Shown here piece by piece: positions 7,109-15,937 of a DNA stretch of 64,000 nucleotides (positions are counted from its first letter, which is position 1; each line of letters starts with the position of its first letter). The position numbers and the translations under genes are program-made. Where the stretch lies: positions 1 through 64,000 of the forward strand of contig NZ_JOHY01000049.1 in NCBI RefSeq assembly GCF_000721495.1, written 5' to 3'. Source of the DNA: Streptomyces sp. NRRL F-5123 (GTDB lineage Bacteria; Actinomycetota; Actinomycetes; Streptomycetales; Streptomycetaceae). Under the pieces are notes generated by a model. It saw only the letters and a list, made by a program, of their open reading frames with translations. It ran no database searches and had not been told where the DNA came from.

Positions 7109-9874
7109 TCAGGGGACGAGCTGGGAGAGGGAGGTGGGGAGCTGGGTGCGGCGGCGTATGCCGAGTTTGCGGTAGGCGCGGGTGAGGTGCTGCTCGACCG
7201 TACTGACGGTGATGAAGAGCTTGCGGGCGATCTGCTCGTTCGTGGAACCCCGGGCGGCGAGGGCCGCCACGCGCCACTCCGCCGAGCTCAGCCGGCGGGC
7301 GGCCGGGCCGGGGTCGTCGGCGGGGCGGGGCTCCGCCTTCTCCCGGGCCGCCCCCGCGGTCGGCGGCTCCGGCAGCGGGGCCGCCGAGCACCGCTCGACG
7401 AGGGCGCGCGCCTTGTGCGCGTGCCGGCAGGCCTGCACCGACTGGCCCAGCGACTCGTAGGCGCGGCCCAGGTCGGCGAGGGTGTAGGCGAGGTTGAGCG
7501 AGTCGCCGCAGCGGTCGAGGATGTTCGCCGCCTTCAGCAGCACCGGGGGCCGCTCGTCCGGCCGCAGGGTGGCCGCCACGGTGCGGTAGGTGAGGCTGCG
7601 GGCCCGCGCGTGGCCCAGCGGGAAGAGCGACATGCGCTCGGTGAGGAGTTCCCTGGCCTGGGCGACGCGGCCCATGTGGAGGTACGCGCGGGCGGCGTTG
7701 GTGCGCCACGGCACGGCCGAGGGGCAGTCGGCCTCCCAGAGCTTCATCAGGTGGCCGGCCGCCAGGAAGTCCTGGAGGGCGGCGTCGTAGCGGCCGCGCG
7801 CGAGGTGGAAGTTGCCGCGCGCGTCGAGGTAGACGACTCCGCCGAGGGTGCCGAAGGCCGCGCTGGGGACGGGGATGTCGAGGTAGCTCTCGGCCTCCGT
7901 GAGGTTGCCCATGGCCGTGGTGGTGAGGATGAGCTGCGACAGCGGGATGACGATGGCCGCGCCCCAGCTCTCCCGCGGCATGAGCGTGAGCGCCGCCCGA
8001 GCCTGCCGGTTGGCGTTCGCGAGGTCGCCGAGGCGGTAGTGGATCTCCGCGCGCGCGGAGGTGAACAGCGCGTTCCAGACCAGCCCGTACGTCCCCCGCA
8101 GCGAGGCGCGCAGCGCGTCGCACCACACCGACGCCTTGTCGAGGTTGTCGGAGTAGATGAGGACCATGAGCGCGGCCAGCGACGACGCCGGGCTGACCGC
8201 CCCGGCCAGGGCCTCGCGCAGCACCAGCTCGGCGGCCGGCACGGCACCTTCCTCCCCGGCGCTGCGCAGCACCGCGCCGAACGCGGCGGCGGCCCGGTGC
8301 TCGGCGGTGCCGGGGCGGGTGGCGGCCCGGGCCTTCTCGCCGCCGGTCGCGGTGGGCGCGATGCCGGGGTAGGTGAGCGGCAGCCAGCGGCGGATCTGCT
8401 CGGCGTACGGCAGCGCGTCCTTGCCCGCCGACGTGCAGGTGCCGTCGGCGAAGCGGGCCATGACGCGCGTAGCCTGCTCGACCTGACCGTTCCACAGCAG
8501 GCTGCGGACGACCGGCACCGCCTGCCGTACCGACAGCTCGCCCTCCTCCGCGGCGGCCACCAGCTCGGGCAGATAGCTCTTGACGGCCGCCGGGTCGTAG
8601 CGCCACAGCACGTCGGTGAGCCGGGCGGCGGTGTCGATGCGCTCCCGGCTGTCCACACACTCCCGGTGGGCGCGCTCCAGGTAGCCGATGGCCTGCTCGT
8701 GCCCGCCGCCGGCGAGCGCCTGCTCGGCGGCGTCGCACAGCACCTGCCGTGCCCACGGGACCGCGTCGTCGATGCGCATCAGGTGCTCGGCCGTCACGAG
8801 GGCGGGGGCGCCCTCCTGGTAGAGCAGCCGGGCGGCGCGGCCGCGCAGCTCGTGCCGCTCCTTGGCGGGCAGGCTGCCGAGCACCACCTCCCGGATGCAG
8901 GGCTGCCCGAGCAGGTCGTGGTCCAGCAGCCCGCCGACCCCCGGGGAGGCGACGACGCACTCGACGGAGCCCGGGTCCATGCCGCACAGCCGCGCGACGG
9001 CGGAGGCGGAGCGGAATTCCCCGAGCGCGGCGATGGCCTGGGCGATCTGCAGCACGACGGGCTCGGCCCGGTACAGGCAGCTCAGCACGGCGCGCCCGAA
9101 GGCGCCGCCGGCCGCGGGCGGCGAGGTGTCCGGATCGGCGCCGCGGGCGGCGCACTCCTCGGCGAGCGCGTGCACCAGCAGCGGGCGGCCGCCGCACAGC
9201 GCCGCGGTGTCGGCCGCGACGCGGCCCGCGGTCTCCAGGTCGCAGTATTCCTCCAGCACCGCCGCGACGCCGGTGACCGACAGCGGCTCCAGTTCCAGCT
9301 GGGTGCAGTTGGGCATCCGCAGCACCTCGGCCTGGAGGATGCGCTGGACGGTGTCGCGGCCCGTGCCGGGGCAGTAGGCGAGGGCGACGGTCAGCGGCGC
9401 GCCGCCCATCCGGCGCATGAGCGCCAGCAGGTACTGGAGCGACTCGACGTCCATGAAGTGCGCGTCGTCGATGCACACCACGAGCGGCGAGCTGTCCGTC
9501 AGGTACTGGAAGGCGCCGTGCAGCAGGCCGAGGATCGGCGGGGAGATCTCCCGGTGGCGGTGCGCCCCCGCCTGGCCGACGCTCTCCACCAGCCCGCGCA
9601 CCTCCAGGTCGGCACCGCTCAGGTGCGGCCGGTAGCCGCGCAGGAGCTGGTCGATGACGCCGAGCGGCTGGTAGCGCTCGAAGCTGGACGCGGTGGCCTT
9701 CAGGACGGTGGCACCCGCGGAGTCGGCGTCACGTGCGAAGGAGTCCAGCAGTGCGGTCTTTCCCTGCGCGAGCGGGCCGCCGATGGCGACCATCTGACAT
9801 CGGCCCGCCGAGCATTCGCTGTAGATCTGGGCGAGGGTCTTCTCTTCCTCGTCCCGTTCGACCAGTTTCTCCAT
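7109..9874 (-). CDS. LuxR-family large ATP-binding (LAL) transcriptional regulator
   Basis: A 921-residue protein of the LAL type often found as the pathway activator in macrolide and other polyketide clusters. N-terminal P-loop ATPase: Walker A GPLAQGKT (about 33-40) and Walker B LVVCIDDAH (Asp136/Asp137). A long helical, TPR-like middle region is followed by a C-terminal LuxR helix-turn-helix (about 850-910; SAEWRVAALAARGSTNEQIA and VEQHLTRAYRKLGI). It lies 37 nt downstream of the antiporter gene on the same strand and probably shares a transcript with it and the 11269-11874 regulator. It is the best candidate for cluster-wide activator. No TTA codon was noticed in it, unlike its upstream neighbours. 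Confidence 0.92.
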   Translation of the reverse strand: MEKLVERDEEEKTLAQIYSECSAGRCQMVAIGGPLAQGKTALLDSFARDADSAGATVLKATASSFERYQPLGVIDQLLRGYRPHLSGADLEVRGLVESVGQAGAHRHREISPPILGLLHGAFQYLTDSSPLVVCIDDAHFMDVESLQYLLALMRRMGGAPLTVALAYCPGTGRDTVQRILQAEVLRMPNCTQLELEPLSVTGVAAVLEEYCDLETAGRVAADTAALCGGRPLLVHALAEECAARGADPDTSPPAAGGAFGRAVLSCLYRAEPVVLQIAQAIAALGEFRSASAVARLCGMDPGSVECVVASPGVGGLLDHDLLGQPCIREVVLGSLPAKERHELRGRAARLLYQEGAPALVTAEHLMRIDDAVPWARQVLCDAAEQALAGGGHEQAIGYLERAHRECVDSRERIDTAARLTDVLWRYDPAAVKSYLPELVAAAEEGELSVRQAVPVVRSLLWNGQVEQATRVMARFADGTCTSAGKDALPYAEQIRRWLPLTYPGIAPTATGGEKARAATRPGTAEHRAAAAFGAVLRSAGEEGAVPAAELVLREALAGAVSPASSLAALMVLIYSDNLDKASVWCDALRASLRGTYGLVWNALFTSARAEIHYRLGDLANANRQARAALTLMPRESWGAAIVIPLSQLILTTTAMGNLTEAESYLDIPVPSAAFGTLGGVVYLDARGNFHLARGRYDAALQDFLAAGHLMKLWEADCPSAVPWRTNAARAYLHMGRVAQARELLTERMSLFPLGHARARSLTYRTVAATLRPDERPPVLLKAANILDRCGDSLNLAYTLADLGRAYESLGQSVQACRHAHKARALVERCSAAPLPEPPTAGAAREKAEPRPADDPGPAARRLSSAEWRVAALAARGSTNEQIARKLFITVSTVEQHLTRAYRKLGIRRRTQLPTSLSQLVP

Positions 9875-9911
9875 GACAACTCACCATCTCGCATTCAGGG
9901 GCAGCGCCGAT

Positions 9912-11225
9912 TCAGCGCGGACGAACGGTCGAGTACGGGCTCTCGGAAGCACTTCCGCTCCCCGCGGACGATGCCGTCGGCGGGTCGGCCGGGTGCGCCG
10001 CGGCCGGGTACCGGCGCTCGATCACAGTGATGAGCGGCGCGGTCATGAAGGTCGTGATCAGGGCCATGAGGACCAGGACGGTGAACAGCCGGGTGTCGAT
10101 GATCCCGGCGTTCAGGCCCACGTTGAGGGCGATCAGCTCGGTCAGGCCGCGGGTGTTGACGAGCGCGCCGATCATGGCGGACTGCCGGGTGTCGAGGCCG
10201 CCGAGCCGCGCCATCGCGTAGCCCGCGCCGACCTTGCCGCCGATCCCGCACACCAGCACCACTCCGAGCAGGGCCAGCCCGGCGCCGCCCAGGTCGCCGA
10301 TGTTCATGGTCAGCCCGGTGACGACGAAGAAGAGCGGCAGCAGCAGCCCGCCGGTCTGCTCCATCGCGCGCAGCAGGCCCTTGTCCGGCGCGCCCTTCGG
10401 TTTGGGCATGACCATCCCGGCGACGAAGGCGCCGAAGATGGGGTGCAGTCCCAGCGACGCGGTGGCCCAGGCGCCCGCCGCCGCGAGTACGAGCGCGACC
10501 GGGGCCTTGTCCGACAGGACCGAACCCGGGCGCAGCAGTGTCCAGTTGAGCAGGGGGCGGACCACCGCAACCGCCGCCGCGACGAAGCCGGCGAGCAGCA
10601 GGATGGTCTCGGGTAACGGGCGGTCACCGGCCACGTCGGTACCGACGACGGCGGCGGCGAGAACCAGCCAGGCGACCACGTCCATGAATCCCGCGGCCGA
10701 TGTCGCGATGTCGCCCACGGTGGTGCCGGCGATGCCGCGTTCCCGGACGATCGACGCGAGCACCGGGAGCGCGGTGATCGAGGTCGCCACGCCGAAGAAG
10801 AGGACGAAGGAGCGGCCTTCGGTGTGCGCGCCGTGCAGGGTGCCGAGCCCGTCCATGGTCAGGGCGATCGTGGTGCCGATGGCCAGCGGGACGGCGATCG
10901 CGCCGACCGCGATGAAGGTCACGGGTCTTCGGTGCCGGCGCACCGACCGCAGATCGATCTCGTAGCCGACGCCGAACATGAAGATCACCACGGCGATCTG
11001 GGCGATGAGGGAGATGAAGGGCACGGCCGCGTGCGAGAAGAGACGTTCCGTCAGGTTGCCCGGGAGCCGGCCGAGGACGCTCGGTCCGAGGATGACACCC
11101 GCGGTGATCTGGCCGACGACGGTGGGCTGTCCGATCCTGCGCGCGAGGGCGCCGAGCAGGCTGGACGTACCGAGGACGAGGGCGATGTCGCCGAGGACGT
11201 CGGCGGTCAGCGCATCCGTGTTCAT
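9912..11225 (-). CDS. CPA2-family cation/proton antiporter
   Basis: A 437-residue integral membrane protein with about 12-13 hydrophobic segments and Kef/NapA-like features: GQITAGVILGPSVLG near the N-terminus, LFFGVATSITALPVLASI in the core, and ALVNTRGLTELIALNVGL in the C-terminal half. It should exchange Na+ or K+ for protons across the cell membrane. Related antiporters occur in some antibiotic clusters, notably polyether ones, where they are thought to help ion homeostasis. I chose ATG 11225, with AAGG about 8 nt upstream. A TTA codon (Leu204, in the RPLPETILL segment) suggests bldA dependence. It sits between two regulators on one likely transcript. Confidence 0.88.
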   Translation of the reverse strand: MNTDALTADVLGDIALVLGTSSLLGALARRIGQPTVVGQITAGVILGPSVLGRLPGNLTERLFSHAAVPFISLIAQIAVVIFMFGVGYEIDLRSVRRHRRPVTFIAVGAIAVPLAIGTTIALTMDGLGTLHGAHTEGRSFVLFFGVATSITALPVLASIVRERGIAGTTVGDIATSAAGFMDVVAWLVLAAAVVGTDVAGDRPLPETILLLAGFVAAAVAVVRPLLNWTLLRPGSVLSDKAPVALVLAAAGAWATASLGLHPIFGAFVAGMVMPKPKGAPDKGLLRAMEQTGGLLLPLFFVVTGLTMNIGDLGGAGLALLGVVLVCGIGGKVGAGYAMARLGGLDTRQSAMIGALVNTRGLTELIALNVGLNAGIIDTRLFTVLVLMALITTFMTAPLITVIERRYPAAAHPADPPTASSAGSGSASESPYSTVRPR

Positions 11226-11268
11226 TACCATCCCTTGCTCGGCGGAACGACATGGGGAAGCGGGACTT

Positions 11269-11874
11269 TCAGATCCAGCGCGCATCCTTGGCGATTCGCA
11301 GGGCGTCGATACGGTTGCGTGCGTCGAGTTTCGTCACGAGTGACGAGAGGTAATTGCGCACGGTGCCTTCGGAGAGATGAAGCCGTGAGGCTATTTCCAC
11401 GGTCGTGTCGCCCTGGGAGAGGCGCTCCAGGACGGAAAGCTGACGGGAGGTCAGAGGGCAGCCCTCGTTGGCGAGCGCGGCGACTGTCAAATCCGCGTCA
11501 AAAACGCGTTCACCCTGGTGGATCCGGTGCAGGGCCTCGAAGAACCAGCTGGGCGGTACGCGCCGCTGGAGCATGCCGTCGACCCCGCCGGAGAAGGCCT
11601 GGCGGACGATCGACCGGGTAAAGCTCTCGGCCAGCAGCAGGGTCCGGCATTCCGGTAGCGACCCTATCTTCTCGGCGACTCTTATCACGCTGCCGTCGGC
11701 GCCGTCGAATCCTATGATGGCAACGTCCGGACGATGCGTCTCGGCGAATTCCACCGCTTCCGAATCACCGCCGACCGATCCGGCGACGACAATGTCGGCA
11801 CGCTTTTCCAGTAATGCGCCGAGCGCACTCCGGGACAGCAGTAATTCATCTGACAACATCACTCTGATGCTCAT
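11269..11874 (-). CDS. NarL/LuxR-type response regulator with atypical receiver domain and two TTA codons
   Basis: A 201-residue protein with an N-terminal receiver-like domain (1-120) and C-terminal LuxR HTH (about 130-195; LTSRQLSVLERLSQGDTTVE, then SEGTVRNYLSSLV). The receiver is degenerate: the usual phospho-acceptor Asp is Gly55 (IIGFD), and the conserved Lys is Arg (LQRR, about 102-105). No histidine kinase is adjacent. It is therefore likely to work without phosphorylation, perhaps sensing a ligand. Leu11 and Leu21 are encoded by TTA, so translation should require the bldA tRNA. The start ATG at 11874 has a GGGGAG site. The antiporter gene follows 43 nt downstream. Confidence 0.88.
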   Translation of the reverse strand: MSIRVMLSDELLLSRSALGALLEKRADIVVAGSVGGDSEAVEFAETHRPDVAIIGFDGADGSVIRVAEKIGSLPECRTLLLAESFTRSIVRQAFSGGVDGMLQRRVPPSWFFEALHRIHQGERVFDADLTVAALANEGCPLTSRQLSVLERLSQGDTTVEIASRLHLSEGTVRNYLSSLVTKLDARNRIDALRIAKDARWI

Positions 11875-12510
11875 CGATGCTCCCCTGGAATGAGAAACGA
11901 CTCGCCGGTTGTCAAGAACAGGTCCAGCCGAGTTTCGGCCGTACTTCAGTCCGGGAGCGGCCCGTCCGACACCGCGCCGGTTCGGGCGAGCCATGAGCCG
12001 AGAGCACCCGTACCGGCGGTCCCGAAGGCTCCGGCACCCGTGACACCGGGCTCGGAGCGGGGGACCCGCCGAGGGTCTGTTCCACCGGTGCGGCCGACGG
12101 GTCCGAAAAGGACCACGCCAACTCCTCGGCGGCGGAACCGTACCGTACGACAGATGTCGTGGGTGATCAAGAAACGCACCGTGCTCCCCCGTTTTGAGCG
12201 ACGTGTGACTTCATGGAAGATAGTCAGTCGGCCAGATCCAAGTCAACAGGTTTCGGCCAAAGGTTCGGTACACCCTTGAACAATCTGGGGCCGCCCCGCG
12301 GGCATGTGACAGACATGCCCCGGACACAGGTTCGGGCATTAACCGAAATTCCGGTATTGGGCGCCGCTGCAAATGCGACAGGAATTGCTTCAATGGATTT
12401 TAGCGCGACCGGCCGACGTTCGGTCTGCGCTCGGCCGGCACGGACGGTGATGCACGGACGGCGAGTTCGCGCATCGTAGCGCTCCACGGCGCCGGTGGAC
12501 ACACAAAAGA
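11875..12510. other. Long intergenic region upstream of the TTA-containing regulator
   Basis: About 640 bp between the regulator start (11874) and the terminator of the MFS gene. It is noticeably lower in GC than the genes, especially around 12200-12420, as expected for a promoter region. Small reading frames such as 12224-12502 minus or 12213-12479 plus show no codon bias or recognisable product. I see no tRNA or structured RNA. Confidence 0.5.
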
Positions 12511-12544
12511 GCGGGCCGGGACACGTTTCCGTGTCCCGGCCCGC
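12511..12544 (-). terminator. Intrinsic terminator of the MFS exporter gene
   Basis: Perfect 15-bp GC-rich stem (12511-12525 with 12530-12544) and a 4-nt loop. Read on the minus strand, it is followed by TCTTTTGTGT, a U-rich tract. It lies 36 nt past the stop of the exporter gene at 12581. Confidence 0.9.
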
Positions 12545-12580
12545 TTCTCGGGCAGAATCCTGGTGCCTTCCCCCCGGCGG

Positions 12581-14059
12581 TTACGACCGGGTGGTCACCG
12601 GCTTACCTTCCAGCGGCTCTTCGGCGGCATTCTTTTCCGCCGGTGCGGCGACCGGCAGAGCGAGAGCGGCGACCGCGGCGAGAAGCATGCAGCCGGCGAT
12701 CACCAGGAATGCGACCCGGTAGCCCTGGACGAGCGCGTGGGCGTGGCTGCCGCCGGCGTGCGACGTGACGCTGGAGGTGACGGTCACCAGGACGGCCAGG
12801 CCCAGCGCGCCGCCGATCTGCCGGGAGGTGTTGAGCAGCCCCGAGGCGGCGCCGGCGTTGTGCGGGGGGACGCCGGTGGTGCCGCTGACGGTGACGGCGA
12901 GCAGCATGATGCTGATACCGAAGCCGCCGACCATGTTCGGGCCGAGCACGTGCGAGACGTACGCGGCATGCGTCGGGATGGTCGCGAGCCAGGCGGTGCC
13001 CGCGGTGGCGAACAGGCCGCCGGCGATCAGCATCGTGCGCGGGCCCAGGACCGGGGTCAGCGACCGGGAGACCAGGCCGCCGGCGATGAAGACCACCGTG
13101 ACCGGCAGCATCGCCATTCCGGTGCGCAGCGCGCTGTAGCCGATGACCTGCTGGAGGTAGAGCGACAGGAAGAACATCAGCGCGGTCAGCGTCACGCCCA
13201 CCGCGAACATGAACACGTTCGCCACCCGCAGTGTCCGCATGCGGACGAGGTCCAGCGGGATGAGCGGGCGGGCGCTCCGGCTCTCGACGGCCAGGAAGGC
13301 CACCACGAGGACCGCTGCGGCGACGAGCGACGCCACCACCTCCGGGGAGCCCCAGCCCTTGCTGGAAGCCTCGGAGAGGCCGTAGGAGAGCGCTCCGATG
13401 CCGAGGGTGACGCACAGCGCGCCGGGCAGGTCGAGCCGGGTCTCGCGGGAGCCGGCGGCGGGCAGCAGGAACATCACGCCGGCGGCGGTCAGCGCGATGC
13501 CGGGCGGGACGTTGACGAACAGCACCCAGCGCCAGTTGATCTCGGCGGTGAGCACGCCGCCGAGGACCACGCCGAACAGGCCGGCGACGCCGCTCATCAT
13601 GCTCCACAGTGCGAGCGCCTTCTCGCGCTCGTGCTCGTCGGTGTGGCTGGCGGTGATCAGGCTCAGGCTCGCGGGGGTCAGCGCGGCGGCGCCGGTGCCC
13701 TGGGCGATGCGGGCGGCGATCAGCACGCCGCCGTTCCCGGCGAGGCCGCCGACCAGGCTGGCGGCGGTGAAGACCACCGCGCCGAAGAGGAAGACCCGCT
13801 TGTGCCCGTAGAGGTCGCCGGCCCGCGCGGCCATCAGCAGGAAGCCGCCCAGGGTGATCAGGTAGCCGCTGACGATCCACTGCTGCTGGCTGTTCGACAG
13901 GTCGAGACCGGACTTCATGTCGGGCAGCGCGACGGTGACGATGGTGGAGTCCAGCACCACCATGAACAGCGCCAGGCAGGACATGGCCACAACAACACCG
14001 AGCGGCAGGTTCGGCTTGAGAACCGCGGGTGGTGCGGGTGGTGTTCGGGTCTCGGGCAT
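12581..14059 (-). CDS. MFS drug exporter, DHA2 (14-TM, EmrB/QacA) family
   Basis: A 492-residue membrane protein with about 14 hydrophobic segments. Family motifs are visible: LDSTIVTVALPDM in TM1 (motif D1), GDLYGHKRVFLFG in the first cytoplasmic loop (motif A) and a motif-C-like AGLFGVVLGGVL in TM5. Such proteins export toxic or self-made compounds by proton antiport. A TetR regulator is encoded divergently, with an array of GTTCAC half-sites between them, so the exporter is probably ligand-inducible and may give self-resistance. An RBS (GAGGAG) precedes ATG 14059, and a strong terminator follows the TAA stop. Confidence 0.93.
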   Translation of the reverse strand: MPETRTPPAPPAVLKPNLPLGVVVAMSCLALFMVVLDSTIVTVALPDMKSGLDLSNSQQQWIVSGYLITLGGFLLMAARAGDLYGHKRVFLFGAVVFTAASLVGGLAGNGGVLIAARIAQGTGAAALTPASLSLITASHTDEHEREKALALWSMMSGVAGLFGVVLGGVLTAEINWRWVLFVNVPPGIALTAAGVMFLLPAAGSRETRLDLPGALCVTLGIGALSYGLSEASSKGWGSPEVVASLVAAAVLVVAFLAVESRSARPLIPLDLVRMRTLRVANVFMFAVGVTLTALMFFLSLYLQQVIGYSALRTGMAMLPVTVVFIAGGLVSRSLTPVLGPRTMLIAGGLFATAGTAWLATIPTHAAYVSHVLGPNMVGGFGISIMLLAVTVSGTTGVPPHNAGAASGLLNTSRQIGGALGLAVLVTVTSSVTSHAGGSHAHALVQGYRVAFLVIAGCMLLAAVAALALPVAAPAEKNAAEEPLEGKPVTTRS

Positions 14060-14093
14060 GAGGTCTCCTCAAAGCAACCACGAGCGAACGACC

Positions 14094-14129
14094 GTTCACG
14101 TGAACAGCGTTTACGTGAACGTTGTTCAC
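14094..14129. promoter_or_regulatory. TetR-type operator array between MFS exporter and TetR genes
   Basis: GTTCACGTGAAC (14094-14105, perfect palindrome), GTTTACGTGAAC (14109-14120, one mismatch) and GTTCAC (14124-14129) place five GTTCAC-type half-sites in 36 bp. The array overlaps the expected promoters of both divergent genes, which fits autoregulation plus exporter repression by the adjacent TetR protein. Confidence 0.8.
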
Positions 14130-14181
14130 GCTACGATACGGGGCAGGGGATGTCAATCAGAGGGATCAGAGGGAGTAGCGG

Positions 14182-14805
14182 ATGGCACTGCGCGAAGCCG
14201 ACGTCGTCGACGGGGCCCTGCGCTTCATCGATTCCGAGGGCCTTGACCAGCTCACGATGCGCAAGCTCGGTGCGGCGCTGAACGTGCAGGGCGGGGCCCT
14301 CTACCGGCACTTCCCGAACAAGGAGGCGCTGCTGGACGCCATGGCGGACAAGATCGTGGAGGGCATCGGCGACCCGCTGCCGGACGCCCCCTGGCCGGAG
14401 CAGATCCGGATCCTGGGCGGGCGGCTGCGCGCGGCGCTGCTCAGCCGCCGCGACGGGGCCCGGGTGGTGGCCGGCACGTTCGCGCCCGGCGCCAACACCA
14501 TCATCGGCTCCGACACGTCGGTGCAGGTGCTCTGCCGGGCCGGGCTGCCGCCCGCGCAGGCGGGCTGGGTCAGCTTCTCGCTCTTCTACTACGTGCTCGG
14601 CCACGCCATCGAGGAGCAGGCCCAGCTGCGGCTGCCGCGCGACCACGACTGGCGGGACCGCAACGAGCGGCTCAAGGTCGAGGTGTCGCCGCAGTTCGCG
14701 GCCGCGCTCGACTCGCTGACCGGAGCGGATCCGGCCGAGCGTTTCGACTACGGCCTGAACGTCTTCATCGAGGGGCTGGTCCGGCTCCAGGGCGAGCCCA
14801 CCTGA
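14182..14805 (+). CDS. TetR-family transcriptional regulator (TetR class C-terminal domain)
   Basis: A 207-residue repressor. The N-terminal HTH (about 5-55) reads VVDGALRFIDSEGLDQLTMR then GGALYRHFPNKEALLDAMAD, typical of the family. The C-terminal ligand-binding part is of the TetR_C type (GARVVAGTFAPGANT; FSLFYYVLGHAIEEQAQL), as in repressors of efflux pumps. It is encoded divergently from the DHA2 exporter, with a multi-site palindromic operator between, so it probably represses both genes until an inducer binds. It converges with the esterase gene, with a 16-nt gap. Confidence 0.93.
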   Translation: MALREADVVDGALRFIDSEGLDQLTMRKLGAALNVQGGALYRHFPNKEALLDAMADKIVEGIGDPLPDAPWPEQIRILGGRLRAALLSRRDGARVVAGTFAPGANTIIGSDTSVQVLCRAGLPPAQAGWVSFSLFYYVLGHAIEEQAQLRLPRDHDWRDRNERLKVEVSPQFAAALDSLTGADPAERFDYGLNVFIEGLVRLQGEPT

Positions 14806-14821
14806 CCGGCCGCCCCGCCCG

Positions 14822-15832
14822 TCAGCCGGCGTCGCCCCGGGGCGGTCCACCGCCGTCACCCCCCGCGCCCGGCTCGCCCTGCCCGCCGCTTCCGCCGCTC
14901 CCCGCGCCGCCGCCGCCATCCGGGCCCAGCAGCGCCTCCAGCTCGCCGATGACCCGGCGGGCGCACGCGGCGGCCGCCGGCACCATGGCCTGCATCAGGA
15001 AGTAGCCGTGGACGAGTCCGTCGCCCGGTTCGTGGCGTACGGGCACTCCCGCGGCGCGCAGCCGCGCCGCCAGTTCCACCCCCTCGTCGCGCAGCGGGTC
15101 GAACTCCGCGGTGGCGACGACCGCGGGCGCCAGACCCCGCAGGTCCGCCTTCAGCAGGTCGACGGCAGGGTCGGCGCGCAGCCGCGGGTCGGGGACGTAC
15201 TGCTCGTAGTTCCAGGCCATGTCCTCGACGCTGAGCAGGTAGCCCTTGGCGCACTCGCCGGCCGAGGCGAGGATCAGGCTCGGGTCCACCGGCGGGTAGA
15301 CCAGCAGCTGCGCGGCGAGGCGGAGTTCCGGCGCGTGCAGGCCGACCCCCAGGGCGAGGCTGGCGCCGGCGCTGTCGCCGGCGAGGACGTGCCGGGCACC
15401 GGGGTAGGTCCTGGCGGTCCAGCGGGCGGCGGCGACGGCGTCGTGCAGCGCCGCGGGGTAGGGGGACTCGGGCGCCAGCCGGTAGTCGGCGGCGACCACG
15501 ACGGCGCCCAGCGAGGCCGCGAGGTCCCGGCAGACCCAGTCGTGGCTGTCGAGGTCGCCCAGCACCCACCCCCCGCCGTGCAGGAAGGTGACCACCCGCC
15601 GCCCGGCGTCCCGCGGGGTGTGGACCCGCAGCCGCAGCCGCGTCCCGTCGGGGCCGTCGACGAGCAGGTCCTCCGACTCCACGGCCGGGGCGCCGGTGCC
15701 CTCGTGCCGGCGGACCGCGTTGTCCCGGTAGCGCTCGCGGGCCTGCCCGATCGTCAGGTCGCGGTCGGCGGCCGGCGGGCCCTCCGCGCTCTGCCAGGCG
15801 ATCAGGTGCCGGAGCAGACGGTCCAGAGGCAT
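14822..15832 (-). CDS. Alpha/beta hydrolase of the hormone-sensitive-lipase family (esterase)
   Basis: A 336-residue esterase-like protein. HSL-family marks: oxyanion-hole motif HGGGW (VTFLHGGGWVLGD), nucleophile elbow GDSAG, a catalytic Asp in EFDPLRDEG and a His in LVHGYF. The C-terminus ends in a Gly/Ser-rich low-complexity tail. ATG 15832 is preceded by AGGAG. It could trim or activate an ester of the product, or be an unrelated esterase at the cluster margin. It is not translationally coupled to the PKS genes: a hairpin terminator lies between it and the type II thioesterase. Confidence 0.88.
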   Translation of the reverse strand: MPLDRLLRHLIAWQSAEGPPAADRDLTIGQARERYRDNAVRRHEGTGAPAVESEDLLVDGPDGTRLRLRVHTPRDAGRRVVTFLHGGGWVLGDLDSHDWVCRDLAASLGAVVVAADYRLAPESPYPAALHDAVAAARWTARTYPGARHVLAGDSAGASLALGVGLHAPELRLAAQLLVYPPVDPSLILASAGECAKGYLLSVEDMAWNYEQYVPDPRLRADPAVDLLKADLRGLAPAVVATAEFDPLRDEGVELAARLRAAGVPVRHEPGDGLVHGYFLMQAMVPAAAACARRVIGELEALLGPDGGGGAGSGGSGGQGEPGAGGDGGGPPRGDAG

Positions 15833-15881
15833 CGCAACTCTCCTACATGCGTACGCGTTCGGCGTGGCTGAGTACGGGCGC

Positions 15882-15916
15882 GGCACCGCCGCCCCGGGGG
15901 CCGGGGCGGCGGTGCC
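15882..15916. terminator. GC-rich hairpin terminator downstream of the PKS/thioesterase transcript
   Basis: Perfect 16-bp stem (15882-15897 with 15901-15916) and a 3-nt loop, between the thioesterase stop (15938, minus strand) and the esterase start. It lacks a clear U-tract, as is common for streptomycete terminators. Confidence 0.7.
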
Positions 15917-15937
15917 TGGTGGTTCTGCCGCGGGCGG

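Noticed and set aside
12224..12502. Small minus-strand frame (92 aa) in the long intergenic region
   Set aside because: No codon bias, no RBS, no recognisable product, and it lies in a low-GC promoter-like stretch.
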